In this document: piece after piece, positions 26,395-34,718 of the stretch
How positions within the stretch are numbered: position 1 is the stretch's first letter
Layout of the letters: each line of letters opens with the position of its first letter
Assembly: GCF_020531985.1 (NCBI RefSeq)
Contig: NZ_JAJAVQ010000003.1
Location: forward strand, 62,001 to 126,000
Reading direction: 5' to 3'
Length of the DNA: 64,000 bases
Source of the DNA: Rheinheimera aquimaris
Lineage (GTDB): Bacteria > Pseudomonadota > Gammaproteobacteria > Enterobacterales > Alteromonadaceae
Notes under the pieces: model-generated
The model's input: only the letters and a program-made list of their open reading frames with translations
What the model was told of the DNA's origin: nothing
Databases searched by the model: none
Translations under genes and position numbers: made by a program

Positions 26395-27528
26395 CTACCG
26401 GCTGATATGGGCTGGCTGCGGCAGGAATGGGACCAAATGACGCTGACGCCAGCCAGTCAGATACTCTGGCACCGGCAATTGCTGACGTTCCTCATCCGAC
26501 ACCCGCCAGCACCAGTTCAGGTATTCGTTGAGCTGGCGCTTAACAGACATAAATTCAGCCGGTATTGCTAACGCCTCAGCGGCAGTTTTCACTGCTTTTG
26601 TCAGCTCGTTTACGGTTTCTTTATAACCGGCGAAGCTGTCGTTGTGATAAAAGCGCTGCGGGCACTGTGACAACGGCAACTCTTTGGCCTGGGTGATAAT
26701 ATCAACCAATAGCTTAGCGTGGCGGCGCACATCACGTGGTGGCATGCCCGGAATGTTCATCAGGCTTTCTGCCGTGGATGGCCGGCGTTTGGCAAGTTCA
26801 ATAAGGTGGATATCTTTTAAAATGAGCCCCAGTGCCAAATCACGCTGCTGCGCATAGCTGTAGCGCCAGGCCGCCAGCTCGCGCAGTACCGCCAGCTCAC
26901 GTGGGCTGAGCTGCCAGCTGTTTTTGATTTCCAGATACTTAAACGCCAATGGCAGCTGTTGTTCACGCCGGCGCATGAGTTGCGCGCCTTCAAGTAACAA
27001 TAGCTGCTGCTGCATGTCACTCATGTGAGACAGTAATTTGTCGTATAACGGATACAAAAAATGCACATCGTTTGCAGCATATTGTAATTGCGTTGCCGTT
27101 AGCGGCCGCGCCAGCCAGTCAGTACGGGATTCACTTTTATCCAGCACTTCACCACTTAGCTGCTCGACCAGACGGGCATACCCCATGCTGCTGCCCCAGC
27201 CAATCAGCTCGGCAGCCAACTGAGTGTCAAACAGCGGGTTAATATCGATAACCCCAATAGTTGCCAGCGCTTCTATGTCTTCACTGCATGAGTGCAGTAG
27301 CTTCACTATGCGGTTGTCTGACATCAACTGCACAAAAGGTGTCCAGTCGGTAATCTCAAGTGGGTCAACCAGCGCCAGAGCGGCGCCGTCAAACATCTGG
27401 ATCAGGCCAAGCTTGGGCGCCAGCGTGCTTTGACGGATAAATTCTGTATCCAGTGCCAGCACTTTGCGCTGTGCGGCCCTCTGACAATAAGCTGCCAATG
27501 CCGCGTTGTCGGTTATCAACCCTGTCAT
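26395..27528 (-). CDS. rnd: Ribonuclease D
   Basis: RNase D is a 3'-5' exonuclease that trims tRNA and other small stable RNA ends. The 377-residue protein has the DEDD exonuclease domain: Asp27 and Glu29 in LDTEFIRQ, CSEDIEAL, and ANDVHFLYPLYD with its Asp and Tyr. An HRDC domain follows (about 210-290, ELAVLRELAAWRYSYAQQRD). It lies downstream of fadD on the same strand, separated by the fadD terminator, an arrangement common in gammaproteobacteria. Confidence 0.93.
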   Translation of the reverse strand: MTGLITDNAALAAYCQRAAQRKVLALDTEFIRQSTLAPKLGLIQMFDGAALALVDPLEITDWTPFVQLMSDNRIVKLLHSCSEDIEALATIGVIDINPLFDTQLAAELIGWGSSMGYARLVEQLSGEVLDKSESRTDWLARPLTATQLQYAANDVHFLYPLYDKLLSHMSDMQQQLLLLEGAQLMRRREQQLPLAFKYLEIKNSWQLSPRELAVLRELAAWRYSYAQQRDLALGLILKDIHLIELAKRRPSTAESLMNIPGMPPRDVRRHAKLLVDIITQAKELPLSQCPQRFYHNDSFAGYKETVNELTKAVKTAAEALAIPAEFMSVKRQLNEYLNWCWRVSDEERQQLPVPEYLTGWRQRHLVPFLPQPAHISR

Positions 27529-27566
27529 CTGTTACCTGTATTACTCTGGTAATGAAAATATACTGC

Positions 27567-27600
27567 AAACAAAAGCCGGCATCAGAGCCGGCTTTTGTTC
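27567..27600 (-). terminator. Rho-independent terminator after fadD
   Basis: A perfect 10-bp stem, AAAAGCCGGC (27571-27580) with GCCGGCTTTT (27587-27596), has a 6-base loop and is T-rich on both sides, so it can act on either strand. It lies just after the fadD stop. Confidence 0.87.
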
Positions 27601-27609
27601 TATTGCGTG

Positions 27610-29265
27610 TTAACCGCGAAGTTCACGCCGCAAAATTTTACCAACATTGGTTTTTGGCAATTCTGTGCGGAATTCTACCAGTTTTGGTACTTTATAGCCC
27701 GTTAAATGTTGCCGGCAATGTTGGATGATCTCCTGCTCAGTGAGGCTGGCATCTTTTTTCACGATAAACAGTTTTACCGCTTCACCTGTGGCTTCATTTG
27801 GCACGCCAACAGCTGCAACCTCAAGCACTTTGTCATGCATGGCGACAACTTCTTCAATTTCATTCGGGTACACGTTAAAGCCAGACACCAGAATCATGTC
27901 TTTTTTACGGTCAACGATATAAAAGAAGCCCTCTTCGTCCATACGGGCGATATCGCCGGTATACAACCAGCCGTCTTTTAGCACTTTCGCGGTTTCTTCC
28001 GGACGGTTCAGATAACCCAGCATGACCTGTGGCCCTTTTACCAGCATCTCGCCCGGCTCACCCGGCGGCACTTCGTTACCGTCATCATCAACCAGTTTGA
28101 TATCAGTGGAGGGTGCAGGTAAACCAATACTACCGTTGTAACCGTCAATATCGTATGGGCTTACCGTTACCAACGGGCAGCATTCTGTCAGGCCGTAGCC
28201 CTCAAGTAAGCGGGTACCGGTTACTTTCTGCCAGCGCTCTGCAACAGGGCGCTGTACCGCCATACCGCCACCAATAGAAGCTTTTAAGCCACTGAAGTCT
28301 AACTGAGCAAAACCAGGGGTATTCAGCAGGCCATTATACAGCGTGTTTACACCGGTAAAGATGGTGAAATGAAATTTGCTCAGCTCTTTGACGAAGCCTT
28401 TCATATCGCGCGGGTTTGTAATAAGCAGATTTGTTGCGCCATATTTGAAAAAGGTAAAGAAGTTCGCGGTTAACGCAAAGATATGATACAGCGGCAATGC
28501 AGTGACAACCTGTTCTGCCCCTTTTTGCAGTAACTTATCCAGACAGCCACTGACCTGCTCCAGGTTACCCACCATATTACGATGCGTTAGCATGGCACCT
28601 TTAGACACACCTGTGGTACCGCCGGTATATTGCAAAAAGGCGATGTCACTGCCCTGCAATTCTGGCTTACGGTAATTACAGGTAGCGCCTTTCTCCAGCG
28701 CGCTGTTAAAGCGAACAAACTTACTCAGGTTATACGCTGGAACCAGCTTTTTAATATGTTTGACAACCAGATTAACTATTGTGCCTTTAAGCGTGCCAAG
28801 ACGGTCACCCATTTTGGTCAGAATAATATGATCCAGCTTTACTTTGCTTGCTATCGCAGCCAGCGTGTGGGCAAAATTATCCACTATCACTATGGCTTTC
28901 GCTTTCGAATCGTTTAACTGATGTTCCAGTTCTCGCGGGGTGTACAGCGGGTTGACGTTCACGACAACACAACCAGCGCGTAATATCCCCATTAAGGCGA
29001 TAGGATATTGCAGCAAGTTTGGCATCATAATGGCAACAGCGTCACCTTTTTTCAGCCCCAACTCAGTCTGTAAATAAGCCGCAAAAGCGGTACTTTGTTT
29101 ATCCAGCTCGCGGTAACTGATGCTTTTACCCATATTGATAAAAGCGGTTTTGTCCGGGTATTGGGCGATGCTTTGTTCAAAAATATCCAGTAATGACGGG
29201 TAATGATCAGCGTTAATTTCTGCGGGTACGCCTGACGGGTAACGTTTTATCCAAACTCTATCCAC
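27610..29265 (-). CDS. fadD: Long-chain fatty-acid CoA ligase
   Basis: FadD activates imported fatty acids to acyl-CoA at the inner membrane. The 551-residue protein has the AMP-binding P-loop [18 protein letters not shown], the GYGLTECCP motif, [24 protein letters not shown] and the C-terminal Lys in [13 protein letters not shown]. It starts with GTG at 29265, supported by GGAG six bases upstream. Length is slightly below the 561 residues of the E. coli enzyme. The 155-base upstream gap holds only promoter-like AT-rich sequence. Confidence 0.95.
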   Translation of the reverse strand: MDRVWIKRYPSGVPAEINADHYPSLLDIFEQSIAQYPDKTAFINMGKSISYRELDKQSTAFAAYLQTELGLKKGDAVAIMMPNLLQYPIALMGILRAGCVVVNVNPLYTPRELEHQLNDSKAKAIVIVDNFAHTLAAIASKVKLDHIILTKMGDRLGTLKGTIVNLVVKHIKKLVPAYNLSKFVRFNSALEKGATCNYRKPELQGSDIAFLQYTGGTTGVSKGAMLTHRNMVGNLEQVSGCLDKLLQKGAEQVVTALPLYHIFALTANFFTFFKYGATNLLITNPRDMKGFVKELSKFHFTIFTGVNTLYNGLLNTPGFAQLDFSGLKASIGGGMAVQRPVAERWQKVTGTRLLEGYGLTECCPLVTVSPYDIDGYNGSIGLPAPSTDIKLVDDDGNEVPPGEPGEMLVKGPQVMLGYLNRPEETAKVLKDGWLYTGDIARMDEEGFFYIVDRKKDMILVSGFNVYPNEIEEVVAMHDKVLEVAAVGVPNEATGEAVKLFIVKKDASLTEQEIIQHCRQHLTGYKVPKLVEFRTELPKTNVGKILRRELRG

Positions 29266-29420
29266 CGCCCTCTCCTCTTGTCTAAGGTTATTATTTTATA
29301 GATATAAAACCACCTGCACGCAATCTGTTGTTGCGCTTAATTGCTGTGGTGGCTTCATTGGAGTTTTTACTCTAACGGCTAATCATCCCATAATTGCCGG
29401 CGTTGCACAATTAGCGCTGT

Positions 29421-30269
29421 TTATTGCTCCGGTTTAATAAACTTTAATGTCATACGGTCACTTTCACCGATTTTCAGATATTCTGCTTTGTTATAGTTAC
29501 CCATAGCCAGTGTCGGCGGCAACGCATAAACCCCTTTCGGGTAATTTTTGGTATCTGCCGGGTTAGCATTAAGCTCGCTGCTTTCCATTAATGTAAAACC
29601 TGCCAGCTCTGCGGCCTCTATCACATAAGACTCATCCAGATAACCTTCTACTGCAGAGCTTGAAATATCAGACAATCTGGCGGCACGATGCTCGACCATA
29701 CCCAGGATGCCGCCTGGCTTCAATGCCGCGAAAATACTTTGTAAAGTGGCAAACAAGTTACCGTCTTCATTCCAGATATGCGCATTGCGAAATGTCAGCA
29801 CCATGTCATATTGCTCATTTTGCTGCGGATAAAACAGTGGCGGGTCGAGCTCAATCATGTCAGGCGTGCCAAAGTATTCAGCATTGTCAGCTATACGCTG
29901 CGCCAACCGCTCACTAACCCGCGCCCAAAAAATACTGCGGTCGTCTTTCAGTGAACCGTCGTTATGGCGAAACTGCGCCAATGTCAGCTTTCCCTGTTCT
30001 TTTAAAAACGGCGCCAGTATTTCGGTGTACCAGCCATGCCCTGGCCAGATTTCCAGTACAGACATGTCTGGTTTAATACCAAAAAACTGCAACGTTTGTG
30101 CAGGATGACGGTACTCATTACGTTGGATATGTTCAGCGCTGCGCTGCGCTGACTCAGCCAGTTGCTGAAACTCTGTAGACTGGGCGGCAGTATCTGCCAC
30201 CGAAGAGAACGCTATACAGCTAAACAATAAAGATAACACCACTGTCTTTCTTGTAGTAATAATTGACAT
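29421..30269 (-). CDS. Exported methyltransferase-like protein (COG4798 type)
   Basis: The 282-residue protein has a clear signal peptide (about 1-25, VVLSLLFSCIAFSSVA). A class I methyltransferase fold follows, with motif I VLEIWPGHGWYTE (71-83) and downstream YDMVLTFRNAHIW and LKPGGILGMVEHRA. COG4798-type proteins are annotated as predicted methyltransferases. Because S-adenosylmethionine is not expected in the periplasm, the enzyme may use another ligand or be non-catalytic. No partner gene is linked. It is transcribed away from the alkaline phosphatase. Confidence 0.78.
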   Translation of the reverse strand: MSIITTRKTVVLSLLFSCIAFSSVADTAAQSTEFQQLAESAQRSAEHIQRNEYRHPAQTLQFFGIKPDMSVLEIWPGHGWYTEILAPFLKEQGKLTLAQFRHNDGSLKDDRSIFWARVSERLAQRIADNAEYFGTPDMIELDPPLFYPQQNEQYDMVLTFRNAHIWNEDGNLFATLQSIFAALKPGGILGMVEHRAARLSDISSSAVEGYLDESYVIEAAELAGFTLMESSELNANPADTKNYPKGVYALPPTLAMGNYNKAEYLKIGESDRMTLKFIKPEQ

Positions 30270-30516
30270 ACTTCAAACCTTTATAAGTGCTGGCAATACT
30301 AATAGGCAGCGAAACTGCCATATATATTAACTAATGCTTCGAGTATTCAGTTTTAATTCAGTTCCCTGCACAGTTAATTTAGCCGCCTTGCATGCATAAT
30401 TCAAAACAGAACATTGAGCCTGTTATACTGCCGCTTCATCGACATCCGTTTGTCACAGCTACGCTATAAAGTACACTAGCAGCTAATAACATCAAGCCCT
30501 ATTAAGGTAAACCTGT

Positions 30517-31815
30517 ATGCGCCGACATTTGTTATCGTTATCTTTGTTGTTTACACCGGTTGTAGCTCTGGCCGCACCGAAGAACATTATTTATATGATT
30601 GGTGATGGTATGGGCCCGGCGTATCTGTCGGCGTATCGTTACTATAGTGACGATACCAGTACCAAAACGGTGGAAAACACGATTTTCGATGAGTTGTGGC
30701 AAGGGGTGGCCAGTACCTACCCTGATGACGATACCTACGTTACTGACTCTGCAGCAGGCGCTACAGCACTGGCAACAGGTGTGAAAAGCTACAATGGTGC
30801 CATATCGGTAAACCGCCAGCACATTCCTATCGGCACTATGATGCAGCTGGCGAAAAGGCTGGGCAAAGCCAATGGCATAGTGGCCAGTTCACAAATTAAC
30901 CATGCCACACCGGCCTCTTTTTTGGCACATAACAAAAGCCGTCGTAACTATAATGAAATAGCCGACATGTTTCTGGACTACCGCATTAATGGCATGCCGG
31001 TTGCGGATCTGATGTTAGGTGGTGGTACGGATTACTTTATCCGTAACGGCCGTGATTTGGTTAGTGAATTCAAAGAGCTGGGTTTTCAATACACTGACAG
31101 CTGGCAACAGCTGGACACCCTGACTAAAACACCGGCACTGGCGTTACTGGCAGAAACAGCGTTACCTGCGGCACTTAACAGCAAGCAGGATAAGCAACTG
31201 GCCACGCTGACCGAGAAAGCATTACAGCTGCTGACACCCGCCGAGAAAGGCTTCGTACTGATGGTTGAAGGCAGCCAGATTGACTGGTGTGGCCATGATA
31301 ATGATATCGCTTGCGCTATGGCTGAAATGAACGACTTCGCCAAAGCCATAGCAGTTGCCAAAGCCTATGTGGATAACCACCCGGATACCTTACTGGTCAT
31401 TACAGCAGATCACGAGACTGGCGGTTTATCCCTTGGCGCCGCAGGTGAATATAAGTGGCTGCCTGACGTAGTGAAACAAGTTAAAGCGACCGGTCGCAGT
31501 ATTGCGAAGCAGTTAAAACAAGCCGGCTCAGATCAGGATGCCCTAGCACTGTGGTCAGATTTGACCTCTATTAGTCTTAACGATGCCGAAAAAGCAGAGC
31601 TGTTAAGTACACGTAAGCAAGACGAAGACACTCTGCGTAAATTATCCAACAAACTGGTGGCCAAATATTCGTTCACTGGCTGGACAACCGGTGGTCACAC
31701 AGCGATTGATGTGGCGGTGCTGGCCTATGGTAAAGACGCAAAAAACTTTGCCGGCTTTCAGGACAACACCCATATTGCGAAAAAGCTGATCCAATATATT
31801 CAGCAGACTAAATAA
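30517..31815 (+). CDS. Periplasmic alkaline phosphatase
   Basis: The 432-residue enzyme hydrolyses phosphate monoesters outside the cytoplasm. It has a signal peptide (about 1-19), the metal site MIGDGMG (27-33), nucleophile Ser78 in VTDSAAGATALATG, and the later metal-binding segments GSQIDWCGHDND and TADHETGG, with TGGHTAIDVAV near the end. This is the PhoA superfamily pattern. The 247-base upstream region contains GTTTGTCACAGC near the expected -35 area, only partly like a Pho box, so PhoB control is a guess. Confidence 0.92.
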   Translation: MRRHLLSLSLLFTPVVALAAPKNIIYMIGDGMGPAYLSAYRYYSDDTSTKTVENTIFDELWQGVASTYPDDDTYVTDSAAGATALATGVKSYNGAISVNRQHIPIGTMMQLAKRLGKANGIVASSQINHATPASFLAHNKSRRNYNEIADMFLDYRINGMPVADLMLGGGTDYFIRNGRDLVSEFKELGFQYTDSWQQLDTLTKTPALALLAETALPAALNSKQDKQLATLTEKALQLLTPAEKGFVLMVEGSQIDWCGHDNDIACAMAEMNDFAKAIAVAKAYVDNHPDTLLVITADHETGGLSLGAAGEYKWLPDVVKQVKATGRSIAKQLKQAGSDQDALALWSDLTSISLNDAEKAELLSTRKQDEDTLRKLSNKLVAKYSFTGWTTGGHTAIDVAVLAYGKDAKNFAGFQDNTHIAKKLIQYIQQTK

Positions 31816-31837
31816 ACTTAGCTAGCTGACGCTAAAA

Positions 31838-32338
31838 CTACTGCGCCGCTATTAACTGGCGGCGCAGCTTTGGTGCACTGGTATCAGGATGCAGCCAGAT
31901 ATCAAAAAAAGCGCTGCCGAAGTTAGCATCTGTCAGCGTTCCGGTTTCTTCACCATTAAAGTAAAATATCACGCTCCCGTCAGCTTGCAGCAGCGCCGAT
32001 AAGGTGTCGCCTTCTTTTACATCCTGCCACACACTTTGTAGCTGCCCGGCCCACTGCTGTTGCTGTTGTTCACTGCTCCGCCCGAGTTTACGCCATTCAT
32101 CGATCGTCGCATCAATAAACTGCTGCTTACTGATGTCACGCTTGTATGTCAGTGCTAACAGTAAAGGTGAACTTTGCCGGTAGCTTTCAAAAGTACCGCT
32201 TTCGCTCGCCAGCCGGGCATCATACAGCTGCCAGAACAGATAGCGATATGTGCCCTCACCAACAGTTTTAAGCTCTGGCAGAGCGTAACTATTCACAGTA
32301 AACAGCAACACTATCGCCCCACTAAGCTGTTTCAACAT
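31838..32338 (-). CDS. Chalcone isomerase-like periplasmic protein
   Basis: The 166-residue protein has a signal peptide (1-19, ending NSYA) and the chalcone isomerase-like fold signature: YRYLFWQLYDARL, LALTYKRDISKQQFIDATIDEWRKLG, and GDTLSALLQADGSVIFYFNGE. Bacterial members are not flavonoid enzymes and probably bind lipids or fatty acids. The gene is last in a translationally coupled SDR-DUF2878 trio, overlapping its upstream neighbour by 17 bases. Its final codons are part of a strong hairpin shared with the convergent phosphatase gene end. Confidence 0.82.
   Translation of the reverse strand: MLKQLSGAIVLLFTVNSYALPELKTVGEGTYRYLFWQLYDARLASESGTFESYRQSSPLLLALTYKRDISKQQFIDATIDEWRKLGRSSEQQQQQWAGQLQSVWQDVKEGDTLSALLQADGSVIFYFNGEETGTLTDANFGSAFFDIWLHPDTSAPKLRRQLIAAQ
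31841..31867. terminator. Hairpin at convergent gene ends, overlapping coding sequence
   Basis: A perfect 9-bp stem, CTGCGCCGC (31841-31849) with GCGGCGCAG (31859-31867), lies just after the phosphatase stop and includes the last codons of the chalcone-isomerase-like gene. TAGTTTTAG follows on the minus strand. It probably terminates both transcripts. Confidence 0.6.
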
Positions 32339-32837
32339 ATAGCCTCCGGCTTTGGCCTAATAAGATGGCAATGAGTGCCCAGACAACTATCAGGCAGACG
32401 GCAGACCACATGCCTGACGGAAACTGCAAGGCGCCACCACTGAGCGCCGCCCCACTGTAATAAGACAAGGGCCCGCCGCTTGCTCCCAGTATGGCGGCAA
32501 GCCAGGGCGGGGTAAGTACGCTGGCCATAAACTCAACTGACGCAAGCGCAAAGATGGCCCACAGGGCTATAAACCACAGCGGCAACCCCATGAGCTCAAC
32601 GCCTTGTGCGCTGAGAAACTGCAATATATTGCACTGGATTAACAGAGCATCAATACACAGCCCGATAAGCAGAATAATGAGTACTGCCAGGCGCTGTCTT
32701 AATGTCAGGCACCAGAGGCCATAACACCAATACATTGCAACCGGCACTAACGCCAGGTTCTGCCAGAAAATCAGTGCAAACCAACCTAGCTGAAAACCTA
32801 TCAGTGCCCGCCAGTTAAAACCTGTTGCAATGCTCAC
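32322..32837 (-). CDS. DUF2878 family membrane protein
   Basis: The 171-residue protein has about five membrane helices and the family features NWRALIGFQLGWFALI at the start and GASGGPLSYYSGAALSGGAL near 118-137. Function unknown. GTG at 32837 overlaps the stop of the SDR gene, preceded by GAGGA, and its own end overlaps the chalcone-isomerase-like gene. In Vibrio and Shewanella relatives, DUF2878 lies with SDR, amine oxidase, DUF1365 and cyclopropane synthase genes of a lipid-modifying cluster; only three members are present here. Confidence 0.8.
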   Translation of the reverse strand: MSIATGFNWRALIGFQLGWFALIFWQNLALVPVAMYWCYGLWCLTLRQRLAVLIILLIGLCIDALLIQCNILQFLSAQGVELMGLPLWFIALWAIFALASVEFMASVLTPPWLAAILGASGGPLSYYSGAALSGGALQFPSGMWSAVCLIVVWALIAILLGQSRRLYVETA

Positions 32838-33574
32838 TGTTTCATCCTCTGCGCGACTTTATTGCGTAAGCCATAAGGCAACATAGACAGCAGCTTTAAC
32901 ATAAAACTTAAACGCAACGGAAAGCGCAGCCGTGTTTTCCCTTGCTGTAAGCCGTTATAAATACGCTTTGCTGCCTCTTGTACCGGCAGTAAAAATGGCA
33001 TGGTAAAATCATTTTTTTGGGTCAGCGGCGTATCGACAAAGCCGGGTTCAATCAAATGCACACTGATGCCACTGCCTGCAAGATCGAGCCGCAAGGTGTC
33101 GGCAAAATAACTGGTCGCAGCCTTACTGGCCCCATATGCCTGAGATTTGGTGAAAGGGAAAAAATGTGCCATAGAGCTGACAATTGCCAGCTTCGGCGCT
33201 AAAGACGCTTTTAGCAGCGGCATAAAATATTTAGTGCTACTTACCACCGCCTGAAAGTTAATCGCGAAGGTTCTGTCAAAAGCAGTTAAATCCAGATCGT
33301 TAACATCGACGTATTCGCAGGTACCGGCATTTAGCAGCAGCAGATCCAGCACGACGCCCTCTGCGTGTAAACGCTCAGCACATGAACGAAGTGCATCCCG
33401 GTCAGTCAGATCAAGTACAACGGCATGAATAGCGCCCTGTTGGCGCCTCAGCTCATCCAGCTTATCTTTTGAACGCGCCACCGCGTATACTGTCCAGCCT
33501 TGCGCCGCGTAATAAAGCGCCAGCTCCCGGCCAATGCCGGAACTGGCTCCGGTAATTAAGCAGGTAGAATTCAT
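32834..33574 (-). CDS. Short-chain dehydrogenase/reductase
   Basis: The 246-residue SDR has cofactor motif TGASSGIG (8-15), LLLNAGTCEY, the catalytic Ser in SSMAHF and the Tyr-x-x-x-Lys in AYGASKAA. A C-terminal hydrophobic stretch (LRLSFMLKLLSMLPYGL) may associate with membrane. A GAGGGG ribosome site precedes ATG 33574. It is the first gene of the SDR-DUF2878-chalcone-isomerase-like trio; the substrate is probably a lipid, by context only. Confidence 0.85.
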   Translation of the reverse strand: MNSTCLITGASSGIGRELALYYAAQGWTVYAVARSKDKLDELRRQQGAIHAVVLDLTDRDALRSCAERLHAEGVVLDLLLLNAGTCEYVDVNDLDLTAFDRTFAINFQAVVSSTKYFMPLLKASLAPKLAIVSSMAHFFPFTKSQAYGASKAATSYFADTLRLDLAGSGISVHLIEPGFVDTPLTQKNDFTMPFLLPVQEAAKRIYNGLQQGKTRLRFPLRLSFMLKLLSMLPYGLRNKVAQRMKQ

Positions 33575-33635
33575 AAAAGCCCCTCAACAATACGACGTTG
33601 TTAAGGTTACGGTTGTACTAGCAGATTGGATTTAT

Positions 33636-33938
33636 TCAGGCGTAAAGATCGACACCCAGCAAGGATTGTACTTCACTGCGGCGCTGCTCGTTGGCCTGGC
33701 TTTGATAGGCATCTATTGCCTGTTGGCTGCGCCTGTCGGTAGCGGCGCGGAAATTAGCTTGCTGACGCCGTTCATCGTCCAGCCGGTCGATAACGGCAGA
33801 GCTGGCCCGGACACCGCGCCCTTGTGGCAATTCCGTAGTTTGCTCGTTACGCAGCTGGGCACGGCGAGGCTCAGTGCCGTTAAAAACGGTACTGATACTT
33901 TGCGTTGCATTAGCAGCAGAATTGATATTCAGTGTCAT
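33636..33938 (-). CDS. Small hydrophilic conserved-type protein, unknown function
   Basis: The 100-residue product begins MTLNINSAANATQS and ends EVQSLLGVDLYA. It is polar, rich in Gln, Arg and Asn, and lacks membrane segments or a signal peptide. CCGGAAAG seven bases before ATG 33938 is a good ribosome site, and the frame fills the space between the SDR and tsaB genes exactly. I recall similar small proteins ending in a G-V/I-D-L/I-Y-A tail in related bacteria but cannot name a family. Confidence 0.65.
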   Translation of the reverse strand: MTLNINSAANATQSISTVFNGTEPRRAQLRNEQTTELPQGRGVRASSAVIDRLDDERRQQANFRAATDRRSQQAIDAYQSQANEQRRSEVQSLLGVDLYA

Positions 33939-34001
33939 AGCACACTTTCCGGACGAACTTAGCGCTAATTATAACCAGCACAGCCAACAAACCAAGTATT
34001 T

Positions 34002-34718
34002 TTATTTGCCGGGCAGTTTCTGCCAGGTCACTTCATCTCTTACATATACCGGTTCAGCGTGCTCCGCTGCAATAAAAGCACCGCTGGCCAAAGCCGGTAA
34101 TGCAAGCGTAAGCATGTCCTGCGCCGAGGGATACAAAATATCATTGGCAATGCTGACGTGCTGCAGCGCAGATAATTGCCGGGCGTAAGTTTGCCAGCCG
34201 GTGCCAACCCCCATTACCGGGCCACTTAAGCTAAAAGCACTAAGTGCATCAGGTTTTATCGCTACCTCTTCACTTTGTGCCTGCATCAGGGCATTGCTCA
34301 AGGTATCGTTCAGTGCAAACCGGGCGATATACACTTCTGCCATCCGGGCATCTATCGCCGCAATGACATGAGTGGCGCTGTGTAACCGTGCTGCAGCTTG
34401 CGCCATCGCCGCCAAAGTAGATACGCCATACACCGGTATATCAGCACCAAAAGCCAGCCCCTGAGTAACCCCGACACCGATACGCACGCCGGTAAAACTG
34501 CCCGGCCCGCGGCCAAATACAATACCATCGAGCTGAGCCAGGCCGACACCGGCTTCGCTCAGCAGTTGCTGTACCATCGGCAGAATACGTTTACTGTGCT
34601 GCTGCGGGCAAACCTCATCCAGCGTCAGTATCTCACTGCCCAGCTGCAAAGCTACAGAGCACGCTTCAGTAGAGGTATCTAGGGCAAGTAGTTTGCTATT
34701 TGCTTTGGTCAACGTCAT
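34002..34718 (-). CDS. tsaB: tRNA threonylcarbamoyladenosine biosynthesis protein TsaB
   Basis: TsaB partners TsaD and TsaE to make the t6A37 modification in ANN-decoding tRNAs. The 238-residue ASKHA-fold protein has LLALDTSTEACSVAL at the start, PQQHSKRILPMVQQLL, and the highly conserved GRGPGSFTGVRIG segment (about 70-82). Its first 23 bases overlap the end of the yoaA helicase gene, the usual yoaA-tsaB order in enterics and relatives. Confidence 0.95.
   Translation of the reverse strand: MTLTKANSKLLALDTSTEACSVALQLGSEILTLDEVCPQQHSKRILPMVQQLLSEAGVGLAQLDGIVFGRGPGSFTGVRIGVGVTQGLAFGADIPVYGVSTLAAMAQAAARLHSATHVIAAIDARMAEVYIARFALNDTLSNALMQAQSEEVAIKPDALSAFSLSGPVMGVGTGWQTYARQLSALQHVSIANDILYPSAQDMLTLALPALASGAFIAAEHAEPVYVRDEVTWQKLPGK

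Noticed and set aside
30440..30500. Possible Pho box before the alkaline phosphatase gene
   Set aside because: Only one half (TTGTCACAG) resembles the consensus and the second half is missing, so it is not listed as a site.
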